Assembly (NCBI RefSeq): GCF_029784155.1 | Contig: NC_073692.1 | Location: 427,285,324 to 427,349,323 of the forward strand | DNA length: 64,000 nt | Source of the DNA: Uranotaenia lowii | Taxonomy: Eukaryota > Arthropoda > Insecta > Diptera > Culicidae | Reading direction: 5' to 3' | Part shown: positions 33,659 to 46,110 of the stretch, in pieces | How the letters are laid out: the number at the start of each line of letters is the position of its first letter | How positions within the stretch are numbered: the first letter of the stretch is position 1 | Notes under the pieces: generated by a model | Database searches by the model: none | Told to the model about the DNA's origin: nothing | What the model saw: the letters and a program-made list of their open reading frames with translations, nothing else | Made by a program: the position numbers and the translations under genes

Positions 33659-35370
33659 GGAAAGCGAAAAAATTTTCCTCCTGCCAAAATTTGTGTTTCT
33701 ATTTAATTTAATGTTTTGTTATACAATTTGAAAAATACAATGATTCTGTTAAGTTCAGTGCACATAAGGAGCAGCCTTCCATCCATCAGTTTTGAATCCG
33801 GATGTGTTAAAATCTTAAGAGGAAGCCGAAGAGAAAGCTCTTCCGATGGATACCACCAGGGCTTCCGATATTTAGCAGACGCACGAGGATTTGCGGAAAA
33901 ACTATTCCATCTGGAGCTAAGTATTTTTTTATCTTAAAACTTTGATATTTATCGGTTGGTGGGATAGTCCATACGTTTCCGCGTTACGTTTCGGGCACAT
34001 GACTTTCTTTCTAAGATGCTGCGCGAAAAATATGCTACCTAAATATTTTTCGTAAGAAGATTAGTGAAGAGAGGTTATCATGAACATTACCAGAGAATGG
34101 ACTTTTTATTTCACTAGGCGGTTGGTAGAAATTATTAAGAATTTTTTTTTTTATTTCAACACTGGAAAAATATATTCTAACCATTTCCTATCCTAAAATA
34201 GCATCAGTTTTAATGCTTTTTCCTAGTCAATATTTACATTCAGGTATAAATTTACCATTGAAAAGAGTAATCGAGGAAAGTTATCTTTGAAAATAATATA
34301 AGAATTGTGTGTTTTTTTTTTAAATTATCAAAAAATAAAACTGAAGGAATGGGGATAGTCGCTCAGTATGGATGGTGAATTGTAACAATTTTGTTTTATG
34401 TTTTTTTTGTTGGATCCTTGTATTGTTTTGTTGCACTACGAAATTGTTTTGTTGCATGCTACACAATATGGTTGAAAATCCTTGAAATATTTGAAATCAG
34501 TTTATCAACTCTTTATGGATTTGAAAAAAAAATTAGACTCAAATGTGAGGCAAAGGAAAAAGAAAAGAATCCAAGAGTTTTCAAAAAGGCAATAATCATG
34601 GAAAACCAATTTGGAAAAATTTGTGTCTAATTAATACAATATAATTCGTTTTCATTATAAGTTGTTTTCCGTCTTCAACAATTTAAGTCTTTTTAAAAAC
34701 TCTTTGCTTCAACAGGGATCAGTGTTAGGGAAAAGAGCTAGTTTATCAAAAAAGAAATTTGGATGGTTATGATTTGCCTTCAATATTCTACTCGATCCAT
34801 TTTCATTGGATTTTTATCAAAAGCCTCATAGAAATAGGAGTTTCCTTAGGAAATGTCTAGGAGCATAGAAGGTGTAGGAAAATCATGATCGCACCATTTA
34901 CCAAAATGGATCCTGATCTCTGACTCTCTGACTATTTCAAAAAAAAATTTTTTTGTGTATGCAGGAGCGAGAAGTTGCTAGTTGAACTTAAAGAGTATCT
35001 TACTAACAATCCTTCCATTTTCCTCATTGACTACTAGGACTAACGGCGCCGGCCACATTAATCATTTAAATCATATAAAAAAGGGAGAGCATCAGTTTTG
35101 TACAATGAGAACAGCTGCTAATCCCAAGCACAATTCTTTTGGACTTTGTGCGAAATTGATTAATCAGGGTTTAGCAACCATTGGCGATGTGGAACCTGTT
35201 CTGCTTAGCCACGCCAGCGATCATGTAATTCGAAATGTATAGTTTGATAACAAATGTAAAAAACTCGAAGTTCCTTTAGAATCAATTTAAAAAAAATTGT
35301 AAATAAAGCATTTCGAGTTCAATGATTTAAGGTGGATATGAGTAGTCAACCAAGCTAAGCTAAGCTAAGC
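33659..35370 (+). mobile_element. 1.7-kb insertion with 23-bp TSD and (AAGCT)n tail
   Basis: A 23-bp direct repeat starting TACTAGAATTTG occurs at 33636-33658 and 35371-35393. The segment between ends in AAGCTAAGCTAAGCTAAGC, a simple-repeat tail as in some non-LTR elements, which gives plus-strand orientation. No RT or endonuclease motifs are visible. It could be a 5'-truncated LINE consisting of 3' UTR, a LINE-mobilised sequence, or a retrocopy. The frames at 33716-33937 and 34982-35242 have protein-like wording but match no family I know. The phrase AATGATTTAAGGTGGATA near the 3' end recurs (inverted) beside the ITmD37E element at 53970-54000. Confidence 0.7.
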
Positions 35371-35393
35371 TACTAGAATTTGTAAATATTTTG
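35371..35393. repeat. Target-site duplication, right copy
   Basis: 23 bp identical to 33636-33658, directly after the (AAGCT)n tail. Confidence 0.8.
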
Positions 35394-35649
35394 AAGGTGT
35401 TTTGTATCCTTTATGATAAAAAAAACTCGTTAAAACCGTTAAAATAGAGAATGATCAAATTACCCCAAAGCATCAAATTCTGAACAAAGACAGAATCGAT
35501 TTTCAAATCAAATTTAAAGTAGTCTAATAAATTTCTGCAACCATGTTTTACGTTCATAGGAGTCCAGTATTAATTCCCCTTAACAGAAAAAAATAATCGA
35601 GAAATATTGAAAAAAAGTGATCAATCTTACTCCGTTTTACGGTACCTAA

Positions 35650-35900
35650 AGCTTACTTAAAATATCTGCAAAAATTCTGTTGTTCGTTTTGATCGGAAAG
35701 TAAACTATTTAGACTACAGGGTTTTAGAAACTCGAAAAAAAAATTCAAATCGACACACCTTAGTATGTATAACATAAAAAACCGGGCAAAATTCGGACTT
35801 CTTGTAACAAAATCAGGGCAACCGGGCCGGACTGAAATTTCCCAAAATTGTATATCAAATACCCGGACATTTCGGGTAAAACTGGGCAATCTGGTAAGCT
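35650..35900. repeat. CCCGG-word repeat family, copy 1
   Basis: Contains ACCGGGCAAAATTCGGAC, ACCCGGACATTTCGGG and ends GGGCAATCTGGTAAGCT. The same wording occurs at 43854-44280 (GGTGGCCAGATAGCCCGG) and 45760-46110 (CCGGATAATCTGATAAGC). Likely a dispersed non-autonomous element; borders are imprecise. Confidence 0.5.
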
Positions 35901-37837
35901 CAATTTACAAGCCTCCTATAATTCCCAAAAAAAAAAAAATGGACAAAATACATTTTTGCCCAAAAGGGCGAAACTGCCATCCACAACAATTTACCGGTAA
36001 ATGCTATAAATATTTACTAGGTTTTGCTTTTGTCTCACTTTTCTTCTTTTAGAACCTGTATTGCCACAAAAACTAAACGGATTCTCCCAAACGCATCCTA
36101 AAGTTTATTTGATGGTGTTTTGAAGGCAAAAAAAAAAATTGAACGATAAATAGTACTGTTTAAATAAAAGTAAACTGTACTACGTCCTTTTAACTACTTG
36201 TTCAAACATGTCTGTTTTTCAAATTAAAATTTCATTTAAATATTAAACCTCTATCAATCTCCCGAGCAGACGGCAAGTTCTCCGTCGAAGTCGTTTGAAG
36301 TCTTACACACAATAGCATACTTAATACTTCAAAGCAATCTTAATAACTTTAATTTTCAGTCATTTAGTACCATAAGCACTTCATTCGGCTGTTTTACATA
36401 CTAATCTACAAAACTCATATTTGCTCAGCATGAACCCAGACCCAAGCTCAGGTTTTTAGTTGGCTCAACAAATAAATACACAATGCCATTCATCGTGCAA
36501 TTTGCGGTTACGGCACAACGTCTCTTTTTAATCCAGCGCGCCGCAACGGAACAAACATTTGCCGTCATCCTCCCGTGCGATTTCATCGTGACGGAGTGCT
36601 GCTGCTGCACCCGAAACAAGTCATCAGAAGTAACCATACATCATATTTCTCATGCATACAGATTCATTCGAATATGGGGCAGCACACTGACAGAAATAAT
36701 CCATAAAACTCATACCCAAACACACACAAGCACAAACACAAATAATCCCGTTGGGAAATCCGAATATAAAATTTGCTGGAAAAACTTCCAATTCCTGGTA
36801 GGGCGAATGCGATGTAAACACCCACAATACCAAAAAAAATATCCATAACTGCAGATTGAAAATCAAAATCGCGGTAATGTTGAGCAGACAGAGAGAGTGC
36901 GAATGAAATTTCTAACATTCACTATCAGTAAAGTGGAAGGAAAAGTTTTCGGAGCAGTATTAATATTTGATTAAAAACTTCTGAACTACACTGTATTAGG
37001 TACAGGAACCTTCTCTGAATTGCATTGCTAACAACCGCCGCCGCTCCGCCGAGCGCTAGTGACATTCAGCAGGACAACTGTTCCTGTTATGTAGGATCGG
37101 ATTGAACAATATTTCCAGCAGAGCCCTGACAGCGAACGGGCGGCGGATTCACTCGTGAGTTGACATTAGGAAACTCAATCTTTCCATCCGAGGTGCGAAG
37201 CAAATTCCGTACATATCGTTTCCAAGACGAGGACGATGTTTTCTAGTACGCGAAATTTGTTTTACAATTGCAATTTGAGTTGTGGTAAATGATAATGATT
37301 GTTCTGTGTTTAAGTGAGAATTAATTATGAAAATTATAGTTAATTTTTTTGATTTCCAGTTGAAAAAGTTGTTCTCTTAAGTTGACTTGCATCTTAAATT
37401 TTGTTTTTCAATTAATTTTCCATGAGAATTAATCAATAGGTTCTTACTTTTTCATCATTAGAAGGCATTTTTTAGAAAAAAAAATCGGACCAAAAAACAG
37501 TCTTGCATTTTTTAAGTTTGTGATTTTATGTCATTTTTTTGCCTTTTTTTAAATTGAAAGAAGAAGATAGAAAAATTTTGAACGACATTGATTAACCATC
37601 ACAACAATAATTTAATATTCATAAATCAAAACTCTGGATTCCAGATGTAGAAATAGCATAGAGAAAAAAAGAGTTCAGACTCAATCAGCCGTGAATTAAG
37701 CTTTAAACTGAGGCACTCAGGATTAGAGAGTTTTTCAACAAAATCTTTTTACAAGAGCTAGTTACGTCAAACTGTTTTTAGTTTTTTTTTATCTTACAGA
37801 GATGTTTGAATAATTATTTTCATTTTTATGAGGCAGT
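35901..37837. other. Non-coding DNA with a short GC-rich patch at 37030-37220
   Basis: The patch contains GCCGCCGCTCCGCC and GAACGGGCGGCGG in otherwise AT-rich DNA. It lies upstream of SPR (minus strand) and could be a promoter or 5' non-coding exon. That is a guess from base composition and position only. The remainder shows nothing. Confidence 0.35.
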
Positions 37838-38740
37838 AGGGGAGGAGCAGGCTATATGCGCCTTTTAAGCAGAATACTGTTTTAATGAAATATTACATCG
37901 AATATGTGTACAAAAACTATATACACATGAGCAGACATCTCTTTTCTATACATTGGAGTAATTTTTATGTTGAAATCTTCTTCAGTTTTTGAGAAATCGA
38001 ATTTATTATAACTGTTGTCAAAATTGTCGAACCTCAAACCGTGCGGGCTAAATGCGCCTATTTATGCATTAGGCATAATTTCTGTTTTTTTGGCAATATT
38101 TCCGTATAATTTCATTGGAAATGCTGGAAACTGATTACTTCCATACGACAAAGCTGAAGTTTTATAAAAATGTTTTTCTTTTATTATTTTATAGGCTAAA
38201 ACAAAAGTTAGGGTTGCCATAGTATGGAGGCGGTTCATCCATAAGAAAAACTTCATCAAATCTGTTTTGAGATCTTCAATTCTCTCTAAGGTGTTAATAA
38301 AAGCTTAAATTTGAAGTTTTTATGATAAAGATCATATATTTATTCAATTTAACCTGTTATTTGAGGATAGCGGCATTTGACAAACATGATAGGGGCATAC
38401 AAAAACACTCTCTTATTCCACTTTCCAATCATTTTGAAATCATCAAAAAAGCTTAAATTTGTTTTTCTTCTAAGGCTGATTTGAATAAGAAATAAAAACC
38501 ACTCAACTTTTTGTTTTGAGCTTCTTTACGTATAATTTTTAAAAGTCAAAATATTACATCAAAAGGTATCAACACTTTGTATGAATTTTTAAATTTTTTT
38601 GAGTTGGTTTATTCATCATATTCTTTCTTGCCTTATGTTCAAAGCGTATCACCCTCAAAATGCATTGATTAGATATGTTGTCTTGTCAGCCATTTCGTCA
38701 TACAGCCGTAGGGTCATTTAGGAAACCTTTCCCCTATGTT
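37838..38740. repeat. Dispersed non-coding repeat, copy 1
   Basis: Contains GCTATATGCGCC, CGGGCTAAATGCGCCTA and ACATGAGCAGACATCTC. The same phrases in the same order recur at 62925-63530. The ends TAGGGGAGGAG (left) and TTTCCCCTA (right) are weakly inverted. There is no coding capacity. Confidence 0.6.
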
Positions 38741-38944
38741 GCGTGTTAACTTGAATAAAGATTTGGAGCACTTGAGCACTGCTTTTTATCCTAAGCATCT
38801 CAATTATGATTTATGAATTTTGGTTCTACCAGTTTCAAATTAAAAAAAACTGAAGAATTAAAATGAATCTTGTGAACAAAATCTAGAGTAAAATATGGGT
38901 TAAAATTTCATATTCATTACCTACTGATTTTCGATATGTATGAT

Positions 38945-40620
38945 CATGGCCGTAGGAACGGGGGCGGTGGGTTTAACCCCCAAACCCCCCCTCCCCCACA
39001 TGAGAATGCAGGAAAATCAAGCGTTGTGTTCTACTCTACACTCAAATTTTAAAATTCTTATTCAAATTTTGGTGATTGAGTAAGGTTATTCAAGATTAAC
39101 AATCTTTACTGATGCCAAAACCTCGAAAACTAATTCCAGGTTCAGAACTCTGCTACAGATTTACAAAATTTCCTCACTTGATGATAGAAATTCATTTCTG
39201 AATACTGAATTTTAATAGAATAAACTCATTTCAGGGATCTGGTTCCTTATTACCAAAGTCTAAATTCTATTTCAGTTTTCATATTTCGCATTATGTATCT
39301 AGTTTAGGATTTTTGATTTTAAGTTCGCATCATTATCATTTGAAAATATTTGAAAAGGTGTTTCGAAATTGTTATATTTCAAAACCAAATTTGCATTTCA
39401 TTCAATATTTTATCTATATATTTTTTAACTCATATGCATTAAATAGAATATGGTACTAAAACACAATATTAAGGCTATGATCATAACGATACAAACGCGC
39501 GTAATTTTAAAACTATTCGTTTGATCGAAAAACGTGAGCATTCTAGTGTATCTCCTTATACTTCTTATCTATTTGAGCCAAATAAATTTCAGAAGAAAAT
39601 CAACAGTTCATGAGTTTTCTAGTCGACAATAAAAGGTTCCCGAGGTAATTGGGCAAAAATATTTTAACATATCATTTTTCATCGAAAATTTCTAATAAAC
39701 ACGTAGACTTAGACATCTTAAAAAATAGGCAAGGTAGTTTTTTCACCGTAGTTATCCCCGAAATGAAGTGCCCGGACTCAAAATGATCATAGCTTCAGAA
39801 ATCATTCTAAGTTTTGGTTTCATATTCAGATCCGAAGTACTTAAACTCAATCCTTTTGCACAATTCAATACTCCGATAAGGCGATCCAGAACTGGTGAGC
39901 TCTTTTCTTTTTTTTTGTATTTTTGTGTATGTTTTAATCTTTTCTTTTTCATCAATCCTATCTGCCAAAAGGATTTCCAATAAACATGAATAACCCTTCA
40001 CCTTCATGTCTGAAACTCGAAATTCATATTTTTATTTAGATTAAAAATAAAATAATGAATTCAGATATGAAACCTAAGACATCAAATATAAAATACTAGA
40101 TTGATGATTGAGGGCTCTGAAACAAATTTCAAATCCTGGCTCATATCGAAATATTGATCTGGAATCTAAATTCAGGAATGTTTTTTTTAGACATCGCAGA
40201 CTTATTATTTAAATTCTAAAATTTCAAATTATTTACCAAATTGAATCAGTTATTACTTTAGTTAAAAAATACCAACATGATTTTATTTATGGAATTCTTT
40301 TTTAATAAAAATATTTGAGGTTAAAGGAACATGTAATATCCCATAAAAATTTATTAATATTATTAGCAAATTTATCAAGAGCAAAATTTCAAACTTAAAC
40401 TAGAATTTGGATCGAGATTTTAAGTATCAGGTTTGAACCGTAAACTTCAGTCAATTACTATCAAACAATTAAACTTTTGAAAATTTTACTTATTTTTTTA
40501 AATTTATGGTTAAAATCTTTAAATTTGTTCCAGAGTTTGGTAGATTTAGCTTATTTTATTTGAACATAGAACGAGTTTTTTTCATTAAATCTAAGGCTTT
40601 CTTATAAAAACTTTTCCTTG
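38945..40620 (-). mobile_element. Non-autonomous hAT-like element, copy B (one end)
   Basis: The left end at 38945 reads CATGGCCGTAGGAACGGGGG and continues with GGGTTTAACCCCC, matching the terminal region of copy C. The interior follows copy A for over 1 kb (CTACTCTACA, ACTGATGCCAAAACCTCG, GGGCTCTGAAACAAATTTC). The opposite CAGGGCCGTAGG end was not found, so the copy is truncated or decayed and the right limit is approximate. Within it, 39474-39793 is bracketed by GCTATGATCAT and ATGATCATAGC and may be a later small insertion. Confidence 0.6.
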
Positions 40621-41490
40621 ATTACGAAAACTACCAAATTTGTAATTTTAAGTACAGACTTTCGATTTTTTATAATTTAAATTTACCTTTTTTATTTTTT
40701 TCACTCCAGATGTCAAGATTGAGAATGTTTTAATATGAGTTCAGAATAACAAAAGATAATTCTGTTTTTTTAGGGCTTAGATTGAAAAAAAGTTTTGAGA
40801 TTTTTTCATGGGTGGCAATTTTATTAAGTTTTTTGTTAAATGTTTTGGAATTTACAGTGTAAATTTTCCAATACAACGTTACGTTTTTTTATATTATTAT
40901 GCCCAGTTGTTGATATTTATTAATTTCCTAAGTCAAAATTTTTTTTTGTTGTCATAAACTGCTTTAAGGATAAGTAGGCGATGATTTTGCCAGCTGCACG
41001 TATTTTTTTACCCATACACAAACTTGAAAAAGTTCACAATTTTGATTAAAAAAATAATATAAGGAATTGATGATTTTCGGACACAGTTCAGTGCATTGAA
41101 ATCTTCAACCATGGAAAAGTGAATAAGTGATGTAATGATAGTTTACTAATTGTGATTTTGTGAATACTTTTGAGATGCTCTGTTGGAAGAGCACAGAATT
41201 TAACCGGAAAGTGGTGCTGCAGATTGCAGGTTTATCCTCAAGATAAGTAATTAGACATTGTATTGTGTTGTGGACTTATAGCCCAATTGAGGGTTTATTA
41301 GAAAATTGTTCAGTTTACTGGATAAATTAAGAAATTTTGACGACATCCAAATTTTCCTACAGAGGAAAAAAGGATCCGGCACGAAATACTTCAATGTATA
41401 GTTCAAAAATTTGAAAACTCGAGCGCAGGCTGCCAGGCAAGAAAAAGTTATTTGAACAATATCAAACGGATTGTACTACAATTTTGCAGC
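40621..41490. other. AT-rich non-coding DNA
   Basis: No feature recognised. Confidence 0.45.
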
Positions 41491-41499
41491 CCTTTAGGC

Positions 41500-42655
41500 T
41501 TTTTGAAGATGTGCTCGAAATTTGCCGACAAGAACTGTGTGAATAACTTTTGAATGGATGGATGAAAATTGATGATACTACCTAGTAATGTAATGTTTAC
41601 ATGTGCAAATTCTTGTGGCGTTCTGTCTTGTGGTTTTTGAGACAGCGTCCTTTGAATAAGTTTATTGATCAAAATGTTTGGGCAACATATGCATCATCTA
41701 CGTCTTCATTGCACACAATGAACAATAGTTTTTCTAAATCTAGGCTGTTCTAGTTAAAATTCTTAATTTCCTGGATCTTGACTTTCAAAATAACTCAAAA
41801 TTTTCTATTTTATTGAAGTTATGACAAGTTTAGCAGATTATTGACTACATTATTGACTTTTTCTCAATCACAACAGTTTTCGCATAATAACACGATTCCA
41901 GATCCAACAAAAATTGGGTATCAACTTTGAGGAACCTTTGAAAGTGCTATGGAAGGAAATCGGTTGCATTTGATGGCATTTTTTGTATATTCGGCTGTTA
42001 ATTGTGCCAATCGTTATGAACCACTTACTGATTATAATCTGCCATAGATCGTCAGCTATATTTAGTATAAGATATAATTTTTTGTTATCTTTTCTTGTCA
42101 TTCTTCCCCGAAATATTCAGGCGAAGCTTGAAAACGAAAAGTTTCTGACAGGAGTTCCGTAAGGTGCCCACTAGAAAATTTGTTTCTTTTTTTTTTTCTC
42201 TGGAATGTTTCTAAAATGATCTGTTTTTTTTTTGTCTGCTGGTCGAATTGGGCAGAAAATCGACCTGATTCACCTGCTTTAGATCGAATTGCGATAATCT
42301 AATCCCCTGAATTTCCGTACCGTCATGGAGTTCATCATTCTTACTTTTACTAAAATTTAGGCTTAATGTAAGATCCTCTAGAACTTTTTAAACGATTTGT
42401 TATATGCATTTTAGTCACATAGTTGATTTTCAGCTGTTGTGGGGTCTCTCATTGGAACTTTACTAGATTTTTCACAAACATTTCAAACATTTTGATCAAT
42501 GAATTTATTCATAAGACACTTTCTCAAAAAGCACATGACAGATGGCCACAAAATTTGCACTTGTAAACATTACGTTACTAGGTAGTATCTTTAAAAATTT
42601 AATTTATTTTTATGCATCTATTCAAAAGTTATTCAGAAATGCAAGTGTTGGCTTT
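41500..42655. mobile_element. Foldback element with ~180-bp inverted repeats
   Basis: The left arm about 41500-41682 and right arm about 42479-42655 are imperfect inverted copies. They share TGAATAACTTTTGAAT, GATACTACCTAGTAA, GTAATGTTTACA and TTGATCAAAATGTTTG. The spacer of about 800 bp is non-coding and AT-rich. Outer borders and TSD are unclear. Confidence 0.75.
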
Positions 42656-42659
42656 TTTT

Positions 42660-43420
42660 CGAATACAGTTGTTTGACGATAATAATTGATGATAATAATG
42701 AGCAATAGTGAACAATGGACAGATTGGTTTGAGCCGTTTCAAATAAACGAATTGTTAAAAATTGAACAGATTTTTTTTTAAAGTGAGTCAAAATTCTATT
42801 TTTAATTGATTCTGAATCATGATCATGCGAAAGTTGTTCTCTCATTTTTAGAAGCATTCTACACCCAAAATTCAGCCTCTGTGCCAATGGCGTGTAGTCA
42901 ATTTCATAGCATCATTGGTACAAGAAGATAACGCGACCGGCACTGATTCGATTTGCGCCCACCGGCATTAACCTCCAAGCGGAACAGAATTGCGTATGTC
43001 TGAATGAAACAAAATAAAAACGTTTTCGCGTCCCTCCCCATCGCATCACAAGACGAAGAAGGATGGAAATAAATACCGGCCAACACCAGGCAGCCAGCGA
43101 ACCGAGCACTGTGCGTGTGAATGTAGCAAAAGCAACAACAAAAACATTCCTTCAATTTACCGGCAAACAATCATCGGCCAAGCTGCCCGGCTTTAGCAGC
43201 TGTGTATATGTAGCGTGTGTATGTAATAGCAGGCAGTAAGCAAAGCACAGTTCTCATTCAATGGGTTTCCCGTTCCTTCACTCCCGTTCCCTTTCCCGTT
43301 TCCATCTTAAGACAATGGAATGCATTGAAAGGAGGCCAAACGCCGGGAAGCCGCCGTTGTACGTTATTTTGTGATTGATCGGTAACATAAAGCCTATGAC
43401 AAATATCCCTCGTCCTGCAT
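42660..43420. other. Non-coding DNA
   Basis: 42900-43300 is less AT-rich than its surroundings but has no exon-like frame with splice sites. Nothing assigned. Confidence 0.4.
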
Positions 43421-43426
43421 AAAGCT

Positions 43427-43500
43427 CGAATAGTACACTGGTTAGAATGTCGGACTGGCAAGACGTTATAATTGGTGATTTGAGTTCGATTCTCGCTACG
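43427..43500 (+). ncRNA. tRNA-like segment (SINE head or tRNA pseudogene)
   Basis: TAGTACACTGGTTAGAATG resembles a tRNA D-arm/A box, and GAGTTCGATTCTC resembles a T-arm/B box 47 bp further on. The anticodon region GGACTGGCAAGACG does not fold into a clean anticodon stem and the acceptor stem does not pair. It is more likely tRNA-derived than a functional tRNA. Confidence 0.4.
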
Positions 43501-43853
43501 GCGCTGTGGTTTTAATTTTCATTTTCTTGTTTCTGGGATGAATTATCCAATAGGAAGGAAATCCCATAGAATATTTTTCTTGTTTCGCTTGAATGTAGTG
43601 GTCATCATTTTGATTGGGAGCCGAGTCCTTATGCCAGTAACGGTTTTTCAAACATACCGTGCACATTTCAGCGCATTATCGGCACAGAGATTTGCTAAAT
43701 AGGCATTGGATTTTTGCAACCTCTTCTATGGGTGTAGATAAACAATGAGAATTTACACTTTAAGTTTGAAAAAAAATTACTTACACTTACAACTCAAACT
43801 CAGAATATTGATTCTTTTTTTTAAGTTAAGGTTACATACATACTACATGTATA

Positions 43854-44280
43854 AGGTGGCCAGATAGCCCGGTTTTATTCGGGTTTATCCGGATATTTAA
43901 TACAAAGTTTGACAAAATTCCGGTCCATCCCGGTTTCCCGGATTTCATTGAAAAAGCCAGGATTTTGCCGAATTAGTACACGTTATTTGCAAAACCAACA
44001 ATAAACAACAAATTGTGCTGTAAAAATGGTTATTAATGTGCTGCAAACGATTTTTCTGAGCAAGTTTTATAAAAATAATAAAAAAGTTTTTCGAAAGCCT
44101 TAATTACAATTTCAAAACTGCTGACAAGTTAAAATGAAAAAAAAAAAAAACTTTATAGTTTTTTTTTCCTTAATTTGTGTTGAGTAATTCCTGAGTTTTG
44201 ACCTGATTTGTCCGGATATTGTCCAGATTTTTGGTCGACAATTTCGAAATCCAATGCCCGGATTTTTCCAGGATTAAAGA
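43854..44280. repeat. CCCGG-word repeat family, copy 2
   Basis: Begins GGTGGCCAGATAGCCCGG and contains CCGGTCCATCCCGGTTTCCC and, at its far end, ATGCCCGGATTTTTCC. Related to 35650-35900 and 45760-46110. Confidence 0.5.
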
Positions 44281-44526
44281 TAATAGCAAGGATTTGAAAA
44301 AAAAAAAACTTACAATCTTATGCAGGGCCGTAGGAAGAATCGGCTCATGGGGGGGGTTTTGATGACAATTTTTTTCCTTTAATATTTGTGCTTGAACAAT
44401 GCATACACAAGTGAAAAAATGTACATGTACTAAGTACAAGTGGTTCAAGTTAAAGTTACTTTGCATTAAAAGTTTTGAAAATTAGTCCTAGGAGATTTTT
44501 TTTTTAAAGAAGCTTTTAAAAATATA

Positions 44527-44701
44527 GGTAGCTGTGATATAGTTCCGTTGGTAAATCAGTTGCCTTCTGAGCTGATGTCCGTGAGTTTGAGCCCAAGAGT
44601 AAACATTGAACACAGTTGTCCCAGAACTCCCAGATAAGTGATAAAAGTCACGAGTAGCACAATGATATAGAAACGATTATCATAATCGAAACAGAAAAAA
44701 A
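44527..44701 (+). mobile_element. tRNA-derived SINE, copy 1 (diverged)
   Basis: The same family as 55217-55413 and 62349-62545: CTGTGATATAG near the start, the degenerate A box TAGTTCCGTTGG, the B box GAGTTTGAGCCC, the phrase AAGAGTAAACATTGAACACA and a 3' end ATAATCGAAACAG before an A run. It is more diverged than the other copies and no clear TSD is seen. Nested in hAT-like copy C. Confidence 0.72.
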
Positions 44702-45759
44702 AGGATTTTGAACGCTTCATTTAGAAAAAAAAACTTTTTTATTTACTTACATTAGGGAGCTAATTCTTTTGAATCAAAAGCATAACCATTTTAAGCAGGG
44801 CTGAAAATGTATCAAATATTCAGCAATAAAAGTAAAAAGTAAGGTTTACTGTTCAAATAAGGTTATTTTCTACTTTTGTAAACTCGATTTTAATTTAAGA
44901 TTTTAGTTAGAACCTGTGATTTTAAAGAATGAAGAATCTGCAATAAATGTAAATAATGTTAAATAAATTTCCAGCTGAATTTTTACCTGAGGATAAGTAA
45001 CAAGTTTAACAATTATCATTAATTTTTTTAATATTTCATTATTATAATCCTGTGATCCCGTAAAAATTTAAATCTAGATATTAAAAAAAAACAGATTCTT
45101 TGAAATGAATCCAGATCTAATTTTTTATGTGTGATTTTCATCAGGTTTGTGTTTCCAAACTGACTTTGATTGATTTTTTTTTAAACCAAGAATTAAAGTT
45201 ACGAAACTGCGATCTCTTCCAATTTGAATACTTAATGAAATTTAAACATTGATATTTTAATATTGATTATAAAACTTAAATTTGAGCTAAATCTGGATAC
45301 AAACCTGGAATACTATTTCCTAGTCTGAATTCAGCATTTTGAATCAAAATTCAAAACCTTAATCTAAATTCCAGATAACAAATCCTATGAATTTGAAACC
45401 AAAAAGCGAAATTTGTATCAGAATCCTTAACCAGAAATCTTTTATTTGATTCTGAATTTATGGTTTTCAATATGATTTTTTTCAATAAATTAATTCGAAA
45501 TAAAACGTGTAAATTTGAATAACATATTCAATGATGAAATTGCTTCACATTTTTCAATTCTGAACTTTCTTATGTTTCAACTTAGCATAAAAATTAAGGA
45601 TAAATATTGACCCAAACCCAAACCCCATATTCCGAAATTTAAAAATTCATCATATTTTAGATTGAAATGCATCACCAAGGTTCAAAGCAGGATTCTATAC
45701 CAAACTGAAAATAAAGAACAATAAACTGGATACTTACTAGATTTTTTTCAGCAAGGATC

Positions 45760-46110
45760 CGGGCTGGGCAAATCCAGGCAATTTTATTTCAAAATTTTGC
45801 GAAATTGGGGCATATTGTTTCATAATTTTCTCAAAAAGCCGGCCAATATGCAGGCGAATTTCGGAATTATTTCATTTAAATACAAAAAAAACTCGTGGAA
45901 AACTGTTTTCATTTAATTGAACCACATCAGCCGATTCAGAATCATATTTAAGGTTTCCAATAAATCGTTTATGTATATTTTGACAAAATTCGTTTAAAAA
46001 AAATATTTGGATGCAAGATAAATAACTCTTATGACTCAATTGAAATTTTCGTTTGATTTTGCAAAAAGAGTGAGCAATTTTGGTCAAAATCCGGATAATC
46101 TGATAAGCTT
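45760..46110. repeat. CCCGG-word repeat family, copy 3
   Basis: Contains GATCCGGGCTGGGCAAATCC, AGCCGGCCAATATGC and TCCGGATAATCTGATAAGC. Nested in hAT-like copy C. Confidence 0.45.

Noticed and set aside
39752..40007. Short frames rich in Lys on both strands
   Set aside because: Overlapping on opposite strands within the hAT-like copy B region, low complexity, no domain.
43427..43500. Functional tRNA gene
   Set aside because: A- and B-box-like parts are present, but the anticodon and acceptor stems do not pair; kept only as a tRNA-like remnant.
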